From: Trileptium ribeirensis
Taxonomy: Eukaryota > Nematoda > Enoplea > Enoplida > Thoracostomopsidae
Direction of reading: 5' to 3'
Assembly: GCA_030248225.1 (NCBI GenBank)
Contig: JASANE010029034.1
Span: forward strand, 1 to 64,000
Length of the DNA: 64,000 bases
A model generated the notes under the pieces. It did no database searches and was not told where the DNA came from. It worked only from the letters and a program-made list of their open reading frames with translations. This document shows, in pieces, positions 23,050-35,480 of the stretch. The number at the start of each line of letters is the position of its first letter. The first letter of the stretch is position 1. Made by a program: the position numbers and the translations under genes.

Positions 23050-25560
23050 CTTCCTGCGTTTAATCTCTCGTACTTAATTCTTTCATTTTGTTGTTTTTCT
23101 CTCTGATTTCAGTTTGACAAGAACAGAAGTTATGCTATGATTGAAACGAGAAGTCGAGCTGAATTATCGCAGGAAACCTTTGAATCTATACTTATTCACA
23201 AGATAGTTGATTTTCAAAAAAATACAGTCAGATCATTTTTATTATAAGCAAGCCTCGATGTCAAATGTATTTGTATTTTCTTACTAGCAACTGTGAAACA
23301 GTAGACCTTGCTTTACTGGCAGGAGGAGAATGACCACTGATCATGTGTGATCTGATCTGTTTGGCTGTGTAGCGGTGCTAGAAATAAATTATATTATGTT
23401 AAATAATTAACTATTGGTGGCTGGGACCAGCGGTACGATCCTTCGAATCGGAATTCAGAGCGCCATCCCGTCGCGAGCCATCTCTGACTTCAGGGTCAAA
23501 GAATAGAATGTAAGCCATTTCATAGCTTAGTCTATTCCCTTTGGCCTGAATGATCTTTCGAATTTCGGGAGCCCCCTGAAGCCAAAGAGACGACCATGCT
23601 GTCTGTTCTTTGAAAAGTAGCGAACCCAGTCTTGAAAATGGTGCATTCAACAGTTATTTATAAATATAGGTACTTTTGTAGGACAAGTTTTATTGTTCCA
23701 GGCTTATTGTGTCACTGCTGGAACGATTTTACGACAGTATCTTTAGCATGGGATAAGATATGGTCCAACTGGTACCATTTTTAATCAAAAAATTGACATT
23801 TCGGCTATCTTGCTGTAGGTGGGTTCCTGAATACGCCACAGCAAGGCTCGGAACCTATCAGAATTATTCAACCAAAATTTTTTACAAATCTATTTTTGAA
23901 TATTTAGCATCTTTGGCACGGTTAGTCGACCTCGCCAAGGTAAAACCCTATTCGGGGAACCATTAATTTGCAAACAGCGTTTATTTCGTTGTGGGTATGT
24001 GGCATTGTGTGTGTCGCGCCAAGTAACTTTAGTACCACAACTGGCTTCTCGTTCGAATTTCCCGACGGATTAGATACATCATGCCGACGCTTTCGATTTG
24101 GTATATAATTGCGGCAGGTTTTTATAAAATTTTTCTTGCACTCACCCGTAGATCCGTAGTATGTATATAATTAGTTTTTTGTTTTTATTTTTACTTATAA
24201 GCAGCTATCGCACACCGAGTGTGTGGAGCTGCATAATATTGGCTATAATAATGATAATAATAGCTAGTTATACTAAATAGTTTTTATTCTTGCTCGCCCA
24301 GATGCAGCACTCGATTGATCGTTCATATGGTCGCATTATTCTAGCAAGCGAATCCTAGCTATCGTTGTTACAGTCGATATATTTACGTTTAGGTTTTCTG
24401 CTATAGTGATGTTTTCTTGAACACGGTACAGCAAAACAAAATTTATGGTTTTGAGGGAAACGTATAGTAAACGATTTTCTTTTACTTGTATACAAGTACT
24501 GCTGGCAATGGTTGACTAGTGGTGAATAAATAACACAGGCGAGTCATAACTATATATAATGCATGCCGAGATCATTATATGGTTTAATTTGCCTGTGCCA
24601 AAGTGCGACTACGATGTAGTTTATTTTGTTTGTTTTGCAACTGTAATTTAGATGGCATAATTTTTAACCAACGTAAGTAATACGAGTTATTATTTAATTT
24701 CAACTAGATTTGCACGGCCAGTTAATTGCATTCATAGGTTTAATATATTTATTCTTAATATTGATTTGACACATTTTAAACCTAAACCTCGTCCCTGCCC
24801 GAAGCAACGACATGTCTACCACTTCCGAACTCGCGCATCTCTAATCTGTGAAAAAGGTACCTCCGACCGCTGGTAGATCGGTCCATCCTTAGGGTGGCCC
24901 CTTATCTAATTATACCCTCTCATCTTAGTTTTAAAATCACATTTTGGAGTATCTTACGAACACGCTCATTACTTTCATTTCAAACCCATGGCCACCAGTG
25001 GTAATGTCGGCTAGCGTTTCTAATAGAATCGCACCGCGGAGAACCCCGATAATCTAACAGTTTCAAGAACATTATAGAATAGGAGTCTTCGATCACATTA
25101 TTGACGCAACTCCGTTGCAATTGGCCTTTGGTGTTCAATTTAGTTTTTCTATTCAGTGTTGATTTATTCTCGATTAGGTTGTTGTGTTGGCTTGTAGTTC
25201 CGACTTTATTGTTGTAGTTTTATACGACACGCAAAAAACTGCATGGCACTACGGTTTTGTTGAAAGTTGATTAGCTTTTTGGGCATAAAACGGAAAAATT
25301 GCACGTCAGTGCGAGTCTTAAAGCGATGATACCGCGATTTTAATGATTTTCGTGCTCGAGTATACAACTTCTATTTATTTACCAGGTCTTAAGAATAATC
25401 CGGTGTATGTTAGATCGATAGAAGTGATGCATGACAAACTAAGTCCACATAACGCCTAGGTAAAATAATTCCATATTTAATTTTAGTAATATTTCTCAAT
25501 AAAAATCTAGGTGTTCGGGCAAAAATCTAGAATTAAACCGTAGGGTACTAAGTATAGTGG
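23050..25560. other. No gene recognised
   Basis: Only short chance frames (for example 23411-23650 minus) and AT-rich sequence. Integrase of the plus-strand Gypsy element would be expected somewhere here, but I could not find its HHCC or DDE motifs. Confidence 0.4.
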
Positions 25561-25815
25561 CAAATAAACACTAGTATATATATAGATAGTGTTAACCATC
25601 GGCCGTGTGTCGAGTGAGAAATCTCCGGGGCTAGCTTACTACAGGGGTTAACTTCGTGAGTAAACCCGGGACGAGTAAGGGGCGTGGAATAGGACGACCG
25701 GTCTTAAGTTGCCTTCGCTCGTCATAATCACCTGTTGAGCATCCCGTTCGGGTGCCGGAGGACTGAGATAGACAAAGTAGAGTTGGGGTGTGTACGTTCG
25801 TCACAATGTAGTTCG

Positions 25816-27330
25816 TAATATAACACTCACGCATTCCGTTCGGATGTGTGTTACATAAGATAGGGGTAATTATTCAGCTTAAGTATATGACCTTAGGCTC
25901 AACTAATTAAATATAATTATGGAGTGCTTCCGTTCGAGATATCTTGTATTAGCCTCAAAAGAGAGAGCTAACTTTCGTCACAGCTGGTCCTCGTGCATTT
26001 ATCTCTGGTGTACGTTACATAATAACGACGACTCAATCCATCACGTTACATAAGTTATGGGTAAATAAACAGCCTAAATCTAAGAATCTAGGTTCAGGTA
26101 ATTATATAGAATTACGGGTTTTTCCTGAACATTCCAGAAGCATGAATCATCAGCCACGTGATTAATGCAACTTCTTCCGAATTGTCTGATTTTAATTCAG
26201 TCGTTGCTGCGAGTTGGTTGGTTCTCAGTGGCTTCTTCATATTATAATTAGTTTATTGTTTTTGAGTTTACACGCAAGGAATTGTGTGCGGCGTAGGGAT
26301 CTCATGAACTTCTCAAAGAAGTCCCGCATGTTTTCTATTTTCGGACTTACTGCTCATGCTTAATTACTGATTCAAATAAACGGCGTAAGTTGCACAAATG
26401 TGCATGTGAAGCCGAACTACGACCACATAGCGCCTAAGAAAAACTCATGACATAACCCAGTGTCAAAATTCATACTTGATTGTTTACGTGTCGCCTAAGG
26501 ATATACTGGCATTATTATGTAATAGTATAGGTGGTAGTGGCTTAAAGAACTAAGCCCATAGTACAAACAGGTCGCATAAGCGGCATAAGATAAAGTATTA
26601 AAAAATAGATAAGGCAGATTTCGGCACGAGTCAGCCCCGTGGCGATAGACTGAGTGAGTTTAGTAGAAATCAAGGGAAACTTCTTGTGCATCCGTGGTGA
26701 GTGAACAGGAAGTGTCATTAGGACAACTCGTTTTAAGCTTTTCGATTATTCCTCAAAGATTCCTGTCAGCATTCTGATCGGGTGTTCGGGAAGGAGCAGG
26801 GAAAGTTCCAACTAGGATGTTTGCGATCGTGGCAACCTAGATCATAATATAACCCTCGTGCATTCCGACGGGGTGTACGTTACATAAGATGGGGGTTAAT
26901 AAACGGCATAATATAAGGCATTAGGGTGAGGTAATTAAATAGAATTGCGGAGTGTTTGCGATATTCCGTATTAAACTCACAAGAGAACTAATAAAGTAAT
27001 AAATAACCGAAATCTTATGGGTATTAGAACGAAACGAAAAGGGTCAAAAAAGGTGCCAGATTATAAAATAACATCTAACTGTTTTACTAAAATAAAAATT
27101 TACCTCGTGTCTTTGGTGCCAAGTTTCCTAAAATACGAGTGCTTAGTTTTAGTCACGATGCCTGGCAAGACACAGGTCGCACCCGAAAAGAACTAGTGCC
27201 AGCAATGGGTTTCCCACCAGCATTCTACTGACCACACCTCAGGTCGCACAATCTTCGGCGACGAATACGTTCCTCATTTAAATACCGATAGCCGTCATAA
27301 AAATAATACTTCCACCCCAACCCCCCCCCC
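25816..27330 (+). repeat. LTR-like block with diverged tandem units
   Basis: Units with CTCGTGCATTCCG, GTGTACGTTACATAAG, ATAAACGGC, GGTAATTAAATAGAATT and CGGAGTG recur at about 25816, 25995 and 26855. The end (27190-27330) is similar in order and sequence to 13800-13910, which precedes the plus-strand gag. It may be the downstream LTR of that old element or an LTR of a related one; identity between the blocks is too low to be a recent pair. A run of C follows at 27328-27340. Confidence 0.4.
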
Positions 27331-27526
27331 AGAAAACATAAAATCACAGTCGATAAAGTTTGTAGTGTGGTGGGTGTTTAGGCTGGTTATGTCGGCTATC
27401 TATATTAGAATGGGTCAAGGAGCTTCGTCACTGTCGATGTGGGTCCATAGTTCGGGCCAGTAGTATGTCCTGTGGGACTTAGAATTTTTCTCACGCGTTT
27501 CATAAAAAATTTTAAGGATCGTGTCG

Positions 27527-28110
27527 TCAAGTTTCGAGTGTTAAAATTAATATCAAGTGTGAGTTTACATAATATAAGTCACGTTCGGTTTCAGTAAAGT
27601 AAATTTGCGGAACAACATTTGTCTTAAATCTCGGAGTATTATCGTTCGCTGCCCTCTGATGTGGAGTTTCAGCCGGTCTCTTACTTCCAGAACCTCTTCT
27701 ATGTGACAATATCGCTGCTCTTCTACGATATCCTTCCACTTCGGCAGATTCACTATCGGAAGAAAATGAAAAATCTATATCGTATCGCGGGTCTCCGGCA
27801 TCTGCGTTTGCATTGGCCTTTGCCGGCCGGTAGTTTATCTCAAAACCACCGAATTCCATTAATAACGTGTTTCTACATTCGGCCAAACGCGAGTTTCGCT
27901 GAGGTCTATCAAAGAGAGCCTTCAGCGGCTTGTGGTCCGTTTTTACATGGATTTCGTGTCCAAGAAGATATCTGAAATGCCTGCTGCCCAACGTATGGCT
28001 ACGGCTTCTGTTTCAATCGCTGTATACCTACGTTAATAGTACAATAGGGATTTACTAGCATAAGCTGTGGGTTGAACTCCTTTATCGGTATTTTGGGATA
28101 AGACAGCTCC
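27527..28110 (-). pseudogene. Second Gypsy-like element, RNase H
   Basis: Minus-strand frame 27991-27527 includes HFRYLLGHEIHVKTDHKPLKAL, followed by ECRN..LLMEFGGFEINYRPAKANANAD, the C-terminal half of Ty3/Gypsy RNase H with its TDH motif. The upstream part to about 28110 (AYALGAVLSQNTDKG, AYASKSLL) continues in a broken frame. After it comes an Arg/Ser-rich linker, but no integrase before the LTR-like block. It is opposite in orientation to the Gypsy element at 14-22 kb. Confidence 0.75.
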
Positions 28111-28380
28111 GAGTGCATAAGCCCAGGTGCCAGTCTGTAAGATGAAAGGTTATGAAAAATCAGGATAGATCAACAGAGGTTCTTCGGTCAGGGCTTTACA
28201 TAGTTTATTAAACGCTCCCTCGCACTAAGGTGTCCATCGAAATTTGGTGTTTTTTCGGCGAAGGCATTTAGGAGTTCGCAGACATCCGAGGAATCTGGTA
28301 TGAAATCAATTTACGGTAATTTCTACCGAGACCTAAAATACTTTGAAGTTGCTTCGGGGGACTCTGGGTGTTTATAATTA

Positions 28381-28862
28381 TCAATAGCCGCAGTATTTTC
28401 TGGATCTGGATCCGCAGTATTTTGAAGGATTTAGCTTGAGATTGGCCTTTATAAATCGGTCAGTACGGACAAAGATTACAATATGTTGACCAAAGTTAGG
28501 TGAAAAGATTAAGATGTCATCGGTGTAAATAAAATATCGTTTCCACTCCAGGTTTTTTGAGTATGATTGACATACATCTTTGAAAAGCTCCAGGGGAAGA
28601 ATTGAGACTAAAGGGGAGAACATATTCGTATTGTCCGTGACAAAAGAAGTCTTTTCCTTGGTTTCAGGGTAAAGTTTTTGTTGCCAGAAACCATTAAGTT
28701 GAAACTGGACATGAATTCATACTCCTTTAGACGTGCTAAAATGTCATCAATACGATGTAACGGGAGTACGTCTCGTTCGGCGACTGTGTTCAACTCACGA
28801 AAGTCGACACACAGGCGTAGCATTCCGACACTTTTAATTACGTAGACTATTGGAGATCCCAA
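28381..28862 (-). pseudogene. Second Gypsy-like element, reverse transcriptase
   Basis: Minus-strand frames 28862-28608 and 28623-28381 carry RT blocks: MGSPIVYVIKS, LRLCVDFRELN, PLHRIDDILARL, FSSFNL-like (here MSSFNLM), and the catalytic FIYTDDILIFSPN, then ANLKLNPSKY. The two frames are offset, showing a shift near 28615, and much of the palm between them is missing. It is a decayed Ty3/Gypsy pol. Confidence 0.8.
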
Positions 28863-29129
28863 AGTGAATCGGAGGGAGTAATTAATCGTGCTTCTATTAT
28901 GTTGTTTAACTCTTCTCGTCTATCAAGGAGTGGGCAAGACAATAAGGAACTTGTATAATATATCGAGAGTTTCCGGTGTTGATTAAATGTTGATCATTAC
29001 CTGCCATCGACCTAAATCAAACGGATGTGTGCTAAAGATGTAGGAATTGTCTGTGATTACGGTCTTAATTGTTAGCTGGAAGGGATTCATAGATGTGTTG
29101 GGAAAATCAATATCGTTAAGAGTTTGAAT

Positions 29130-29910
29130 CTATTGTTCGGCGTCGATTGTCTTTTTCTGCTCATTAATTATCTGTACGACATTAATGGTAGGCATACTTA
29201 AATTATTGCATTGTCTCACGAGTTGGGGTTGTTCGAGTTTCAACAGGTTGTTATGGTCGTACATGATCTCAACTTCAAAGGTGTAGAGGACTTCGATGTG
29301 TCCAATTGTTTGTCCTACATGAATAGCTACAGGTATGTTTCCGAAGTTCGTTATCGCTACTGGAATAAGTCGTGCACATAGTACTAAGGAATGAGCGATT
29401 ACTAAATCAAAGGTAAGGGGATCAGGTACAAATAGTGCTTGGCCTGTGGAGGTTTGCAATCTCGGGTATGGCGTTGACAAATAGCTCTGTATTAGAGGGA
29501 ATTTGGACATAACGTCGACTCATGACGTTATTAACAGGCGTATGATAGTCTTTGTTAGATAGATAGGCTTGGTCGTCAAAAGGCACGCAAAAATTTTTCC
29601 GAGCTTTTAGATAAATCGAGGGAACGATATTTGAAATTAATGGCAACATGTGGGAGTAGGGCCATGAAATCGGTTCCCAATATGCATTCATACGGGATAT
29701 CTTTAGTGACTTGGAATTCGCAAGGTATACTTAGTGTTCATATGGTTATCTGGGCTTTCGCGACACCATTTATGATAAGATCCTGTTGAGTGGTGGAAAT
29801 TGTTGTAGTATTATTCACTTCGCATGGGACTAATCCCAGCTGGGCGACAGTAGCTTGGGACAAGATAGAGATATCAGCTCCAGTGTCGATAAGAGTGTGA
29901 ACGGATGTTC
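29130..29910 (-). pseudogene. Second Gypsy-like element, protease and linker
   Basis: Reading minus from about 29910, HTLIDTGADISILSQATVA has an intact D-T-G-A active site (29877-29888) of a retropepsin, followed by KDIPYECILGTDF, the usual downstream signature. A stop at 29737-29739 separates the two. Frames 29691-29422 and 29510-29130 then show the protease-RT connecting region (VPVAI-type repeats: IPVAITNFGNIPVAIHVGQTIG). It is a decayed copy. Confidence 0.75.
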
Positions 29911-29964
29911 GATGTCAATAAAATGGTGGTGTTGACGATCAACGGTGTATTCGTAGCTTTAAGG

Positions 29965-30561
29965 CAGGGAATAGCCGGAACAGAAATTTACCGGAACTGG
30001 AACCAGCAACCGGAACCGTCCATTTAAACCGGATCCGGAACCGGAACCTGGTCTTCGAAATTTATATATAGTAAAACAGATGAAGGAAGAAATCAAGGTA
30101 TAGTGGATTTAAAATACATTAAAAATAACTTTTACACTAAACTTAATGTATTGCGGTGGTATTATTGCCTTTCTGAAACTTTAAAGAGACTGAGGAAGCT
30201 AATAATGTTTATTTATGGATCAAATATGTCGATTTTTGGACACCCAGAGCAAAAAATGTCTTCAACTATACACCATTGCGTATATTGCGTCAAATCCAAT
30301 ATGCGTACAAAGCTTGGAGCGTAGAATACACACTTTCGCTCTGTCTCCAGTCGCCTTCCTTTACTACACATACTTTTGTTACATGTTCTTCTGTAGCAAA
30401 CTTGAAATTATTGGTTTATAAGATTCTAGGAGAAAATAATAGATAGAAGGTAATTTTCTGATCAGTGGTCAGAGACACTGTTTAGGCTAGCGTTGGACAA
30501 ACAGTGCCCGTCAGTTAGATGATAACTTTCTAATCAGAATGCCATAAATGAGACACACTGT
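29965..30561 (-). mobile_element. hAT-like copy D, truncated
   Basis: Starts CAGGGAATAGCCGG and runs through the family's CCATTTAAACCGGATCCGG, TTTATATATAGTAAAACAGA and interior to AGACACACTGT at 30561, where similarity to the 10.2-13.2 kb copies stops. The other terminus is missing, so no target duplication can be checked. It lies next to the second Gypsy element's protease, in the same orientation as copy C. Confidence 0.8.
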
Positions 30562-30599
30562 TAGGTCGAACGGCGGCAAGATATATGCTTTTCTTCACG

Positions 30600-30775
30600 G
30601 CGAGAGATGCGCCAAGATTGCTCCGTAACTACTTCAAGGCCAACATTGCATTGTACACTTTTTTATGCCAGTACTTATTGCAACCGTTTCGTCACCCGAC
30701 AGATATATAACGCTGCCAAGGTACGTAAAATGTTCCACATATTTAATGTGTTCATTGTTAATCGTAATAGCTGGC
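30600..30775 (-). pseudogene. Non-LTR retrotransposon RT thumb fragment
   Basis: Minus-strand translation gives IKYVEHFTYLGSVI followed by an Asp/Glu-containing loop and STGIKKC. This matches the F-x-YLGS segment at the end of the RT domain in RTE/R1-type non-LTR elements. It is a fragment of about 60 codons with stops after it. It abuts the truncated end of hAT copy D. Confidence 0.65.
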
Positions 30776-31371
30776 TTTAATTGGCTGTTACAAAAAGCAG
30801 TTTAATTTTTGCTGTACTGACAACCAGACAGATTCGAGGAGCTTTCTCATGAATAACTAGATAACTATGAATAACTGATAAAAAATGTAACTAATGTCCT
30901 GTGTCCATCACGCAGTTTTTCAGGAAAGTGAAAAACCAAAATCGTAAATTATTCAAATTGAGTATACAGCAGGCAAAGAGGATTTGGTACATACCATAAA
31001 ATCGTTGATAATTACTATTAAAAAATGGCAACCCATACAATGGGTTCTTAGTCACTGTAGCATAGATGCAAACGAGTTCGTGGATGAAATCGCAAAGGAA
31101 CTGCAAAATTGAATATGACAAACCAACCGATCAACTACTGAAAGCCAAGACAGTTATTAGCTGAAAAGTATAAAAAATGGAGAGCCACAACAAAGTCTAG
31201 TGTTTCTGGTGTAATTACACTGCAACTTCCGGAAGAAGATCTTATACCGAAAAGCGAGCATTTTTATCAAGACTACGAATTGTTGTGCTCGCGCCACGCC
31301 TACAGTAGAACAAAGCATTAATAACAAATAATCAAGCATTTCAGGAACTAGCAGGCGGTTGAACGCGTGGA

Positions 31372-31596
31372 ATGGTTGATAAAACAATGGCGCATATTAT
31401 GAAGAAATGTCCCGAGTTCGATACGGAATGGCGTGCCTCGAAGGACAACGAAAGTTCAGTGGATGGAGATGGTAAACAATCAGCCGACAATTGCAGATTC
31501 TGTGATTACCCACAAGAACAGTTCCAGCAACACATCATACCGTTTGGCTGTGCCACCAAAAGCTATCCTTCAACGAAACGTTGGTTGTCCAAATGA
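31372..31596 (+). pseudogene. Degenerate non-LTR fragment with Cys-His motif
   Basis: The frame shows MAHIMKKCPEFDTEW (like the H-x4-CP-F end of ORF2 C-terminal zinc motifs) and then CRFCDYPQEQFQQHIIPFGC, a C-x2-C-x9-H-x5-C pattern found at the C-terminus of several non-LTR ORF2 proteins. It ends at TGA 31594-31596. It precedes, rather than follows, the RNase H fragment, which suggests rearrangement or two separate pieces. Confidence 0.4.
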
Positions 31597-31722
31597 ATAA
31601 GGGGCGGCCGGACTGTGAACTGCAATAAAGGTTAGGAAAACAATCGAACTACTATCCACCTATCCGTTGCAGCACTGCACAGATGGATCTGCTCAGAAAG
31701 GTACAATGAATGGTTAAGCGGA

Positions 31723-32175
31723 GTGCTAGAAATCAAGGAAAGGGTTGCCAAACGACAGGAAGTATTAGCCGCCGGAATATTTAAGAGAAGCTATATAACG
31801 GAGATGGTCGTTATACATAGAGCACTGACGAACACTCAGTCAATAACCCGACCGCTGGCGAGTTACGAAGAAGCAGGCGAGTTTACCATATTCACCGATT
31901 CCAAGAAACTCACAAGGTTGGCTTACAAGCAAGAACAAGGTGTTACTGTAGAGGTATGGAACAATTTTTTGGACATAGCTAAGCATGAAAAAGTTGAGGT
32001 CATGTTGCACTGGATGCTTGGACACCAAGGAATAACCGGAGGTTCCTGCAAAATTCGGGTTCGAGATAATTTTTGCCGGAATCGAAGGTCCGGTTTCACG
32101 TCTTTTGGATACCTGTATAAGGAAGTTTGTAATAAGAGTTTTCCAATTTTTAGTCAAAATCACCTAACAAAGTAA
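31723..32175 (+). pseudogene. Non-LTR RNase H fragment
   Basis: A 150-codon frame. GEFTIFTDSKKLTRLAYKQ contains the TDS motif, and VEVMLHWMLGHQGITGG matches the W-x-P-GH-x-G-I-x-GN motif of RNase H domains from non-LTR elements (Pro replaced by Leu). After about 32040 the frame runs into unrelated GC-rich sequence (CCGGAGG..GCCGGAATC) that resembles a degenerate hAT terminus. It is non-functional. Confidence 0.6.
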
Positions 32176-32179
32176 TCCA

Positions 32180-33058
32180 TCCGTTAGTCCATACCATAAA
32201 GCTATTTCGGTAATCCATCGTGATTATAATTGTCAACGTTATTAATTCGCCGTTGAGTGAAAGCGTGGTTAGCCGGGGTGAATCGTTTAATTTGGCGTTC
32301 TAAGTTGAGATTCCTGAGCATCCGTTAAAGGCAAAAATACACCCATGGTAGTGTCTTAAGAGTAATGGTGGCTATAAATTTTAAGTACATACGTATTACT
32401 GGCTTCTCCGCACAAATGTGTTAAATGTGGGGGCGGCTTGTTTAGTGGGGGAAGTGACAGCTGCCAAATAGGTCTCAGTTAATTCTACTGTACACATCAC
32501 AATGTTATATGCATGTTACCCACGATTATCTCGACATAATGATGGAGACTAATCCTATGTGCTGAGAAATTTAGAAAACAGTTAACTGTTTGGCTTCATG
32601 GTGCATATGTGTAAATGTATGGTGGGACGTAACGACGAAGTATCGGTATGCATTGTTAATAACGTCTGAATTGTTTTGTGCTTTTACTGTTGAGCTTTAT
32701 GCTTTCTAAGTGTTACAGAAACTTCTAAAATTTAGCGCCAATCCTGGCGAGCGAACTAAGACACATTGTTTAAATGAAGAGGCGAATGCGCGTACAATAC
32801 AACATATCGATAGCGCTAATCAGAGTCCCATTGGTCGGCAAATTCGTTTGTTACTTCATTCACCGTACCTCTCATCTTTTTGGGGCGTTCAAATTTGTAT
32901 CAATATGTTCAAAATGTAGATCCGTTGTTTCCTTTGGTGAGGCGAAACGCGTATATCAGTTTTAGATGGTACATAATTTGAGCCGTTGGAAATGGGAAAA
33001 TTTATCCATGAACTTGCATGTATACAACATTTCGTAAATTTTTATGCTGGTATTTCAG
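32180..33058. other. Upstream of the V-ATPase B gene, nothing definite
   Basis: AT-rich; the promoter and any non-coding first exon of the V-ATPase gene are expected here, but no TATA or initiator could be assigned with confidence. TATTTCAG at 33051-33058 is a plausible 3' splice site just before exon 1. Confidence 0.4.
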
Positions 33059-33079
33059 ATAATTATTTATGAATCGTAT

Positions 33080-33173
33080 ATGTCTACAATGACAACCAGT
33101 GTTCCATTTAATCAGGGTATCTTGGACCAGAAATTAGCAGCACTACGCAATTTCAATACGCAGCCGTTTCTGA
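33080..33173 (+). CDS. ATP6V1B: V-ATPase B exon 1 (N-terminus)
   Basis: ATG at 33080 (in frame with a second ATG at 33089 that has the better context, A at -3) leads through KLAALRNFNTQPFL and ends with one base of the next codon before GTAAGT at 33174. The joined codon A+CA gives Thr, so the protein reads PFL-T-YKTVTG as in the family. The N-terminal 25 residues are not conserved among animals, so the exact start is uncertain. The frame stays open back to a possible acceptor at 33058. Confidence 0.7.
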
Positions 33174-34260
33174 GTAAGTTTGACTAATTTTTGCGACGGG
33201 TTGCTTCTATTTCATGTATACGTTAGTACTTGCTTTATTGAATTTTGTGCGCTAGGCTCTCCAAATTGGGATACGGGTGGTGGGCGCTGGCGTTTTGAAG
33301 TGCCCCCTGACAAAATTTTAAGCTTTCCCTGGCTCACAGCCTCTTGGCAAATTTTTTGTTTCCACTCGGTATAAACCTCGAAAGTACATAAAAATTGGTA
33401 ATAATTTGTACTAAAATTCTGTCCTGAAGCCAAAAATTTTGTCGAAATTGGTTTCAGAATTACTTTCTCTATCAAAAGCATTTTGGCAGTGTTTCTGATA
33501 CGATTTTTACCTTTTTTATATTGTCAAAATGTCTTTAGAAAAATCGGGCGCCCCATGTTCCAAACAAGGTCTGGGGCGGTTCATGCCCCGGGCAAAATTT
33601 TCTGGAGTGTAGTGAGTGCAATGAGCGTAGAAAAAGAATTCGCACTGGTCAAACTGGTAAATTTCAAACATGTCCGTTTTTGGGTTTTTTGAGGTAACAC
33701 GCTTAACTCAAATTCGGCTTAGCGGATTGATTTATGCCATAGCTCATTTGAAAACTTGAAATATTTGTGCCCTTTATTTTGACGCCCAAACGGATTCCAA
33801 GTCTTTCCGGCCATAAAAGTGGGCCCGATGGGCTCAGGTCATGTAAAAGTGTTGTCCGACAAAACACGTTATAGATTGTATCTCGACAGCTGGCGAAGAT
33901 ATCTTAACCAAAATAGGTTGATTTTATAGGGCAAAAAGCTCTATTGGGCTGTATATTATGCTTTCCTACATGGTTATTTTAGGATGCAAGGTCTGGGTCA
34001 AAATGGGATTTTTAATGGCCTGTTGGACATAAAATATACAAAGACGACAATATCTCCGCAACGTCTTTAGCTATATCTGTGTTATTGGTCTCATTTTTTT
34101 AGAACAATTTATCCTCTATGTCAGAATATACGTATATTAACTATATATCGCACCCTCACTTCATCCCCTAAGCAGTTGCACGTCGTGACTCCCTAAAGTA
34201 CGCAACCATCTACTCAGCGAGTAAAGCAAAACGGCTGATATTAGAGTGGTAGTCTATGGC
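33174..34260. other. Intron 1, left part, no gene seen
   Basis: Low-complexity AT-rich intron sequence. Frames at 33180-33374 and 33483-33692 have no recognisable features. Confidence 0.5.
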
Positions 34261-34267
34261 TGTGAAC

Positions 34268-34650
34268 CAGGGAATAATGGGAACCAGTAACCGGAACCGC
34301 CCATTTAAACCGGAACCAGAAGTGGTCTTCGAATTTAATACAGTAAAACAGATGAAGGAAGAAATTAACGATAGGTATCGTTGATTTGAAATGTATTAAA
34401 ACAGATTTTAAATTGAATCTCCTGTCGCAATAGGAATGCAGTTGTTACATGTTCTTTCGTAGGAAAAATGAAATTATTCGTTTATGTGGTTCCAAAAGAA
34501 AATGAAAGAAATATATATGCTGTAATTTCTGATGATTGTTCTGGCTATCTTTGGGCAACTAGTGTCCGTCAGTTAGATGATGATGATTTTCAGATAAGAA
34601 TGCTCTAAATGAAACGCACTGTAATACTGCTCGCGCAGTTTCGATAAACA
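34268..34650 (-). mobile_element. hAT-like copy E, partial
   Basis: Begins CAGGGAATAATGGGAACCAG and follows the family (AACCGCCCATTTAAACCGG, GTGGTCTTCGAA, AGTAAAACAGATGAAGGAAG) with large internal deletions, then the CTGATGATTG..AGTGTCCGTCAGTTAGATGA region and CTCGCGCAGTTTCGATAAAC near 34650. The distal terminus is absent. It is older or more decayed than copies A-C. Confidence 0.7.
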
Positions 34651-35480
34651 CATTAATTACGAACACATATATATGTACCAACACGTAACCTAGGTAAAAT
34701 ACTAACTAGAGTGTGAAATTTAGCCATAGATATTAATAATATTAAAGTACATTATTGCAATATTTTGCATAAACTTTCCAAAACAAAATAGATTTCAGGA
34801 ATACATACAGTTATAACCATGTCTACTGTGTTTAATATGTTCAATATTTCTTACATAGCATATTTCGGTTGAGCAGGATTTAGTTGTAATTTGAAGTGAT
34901 TCGTTCGCAGTAATATAGAACAGTGGTGAAATTTAAGTTTATGCTGCTTTTGCTTATCTATGCTTCTTTTTAATGGATGAACAAAGCATTACTTAAGACT
35001 ACGTAAAAGTCAAAAATACTGCTCAGACTGACCGGAGTGATACCGCGACTTAGAGACTTTTTGCAATAATTTTAGATTTGTAGCCAGCAAAAATGGGTAT
35101 AGCTTGATTATTTTTGAGTCAACGCCACTGGCTTTTTTTATAAATTTTACACATTTGAAAATGGGCTTTAGCCCCATAAAAACTCAAACAACTCTGCTGG
35201 AGCCTTAAATTTAGCAGCAAATTTACAATTTCAGATTTTAGGTGCTTTTATTGCTGAATGCGTTTAATTTTTATTATTAACAGCATTTATTATTCACATT
35301 ATTCGATTAAAACCCGTTTAAACCGAACCTGTACTTTTATGTGAATTTTTAAATTTATGTGTGCATTTTTGTGAAATTTTGTAAATGCGCCTATTTTGCA
35401 CATAAGAACCCTTGTAGCATTTGGCAAAAGGGTTTTAAGATAAGCGCAACAGATCCGAAATACGCGAAAATGCTCATAAT

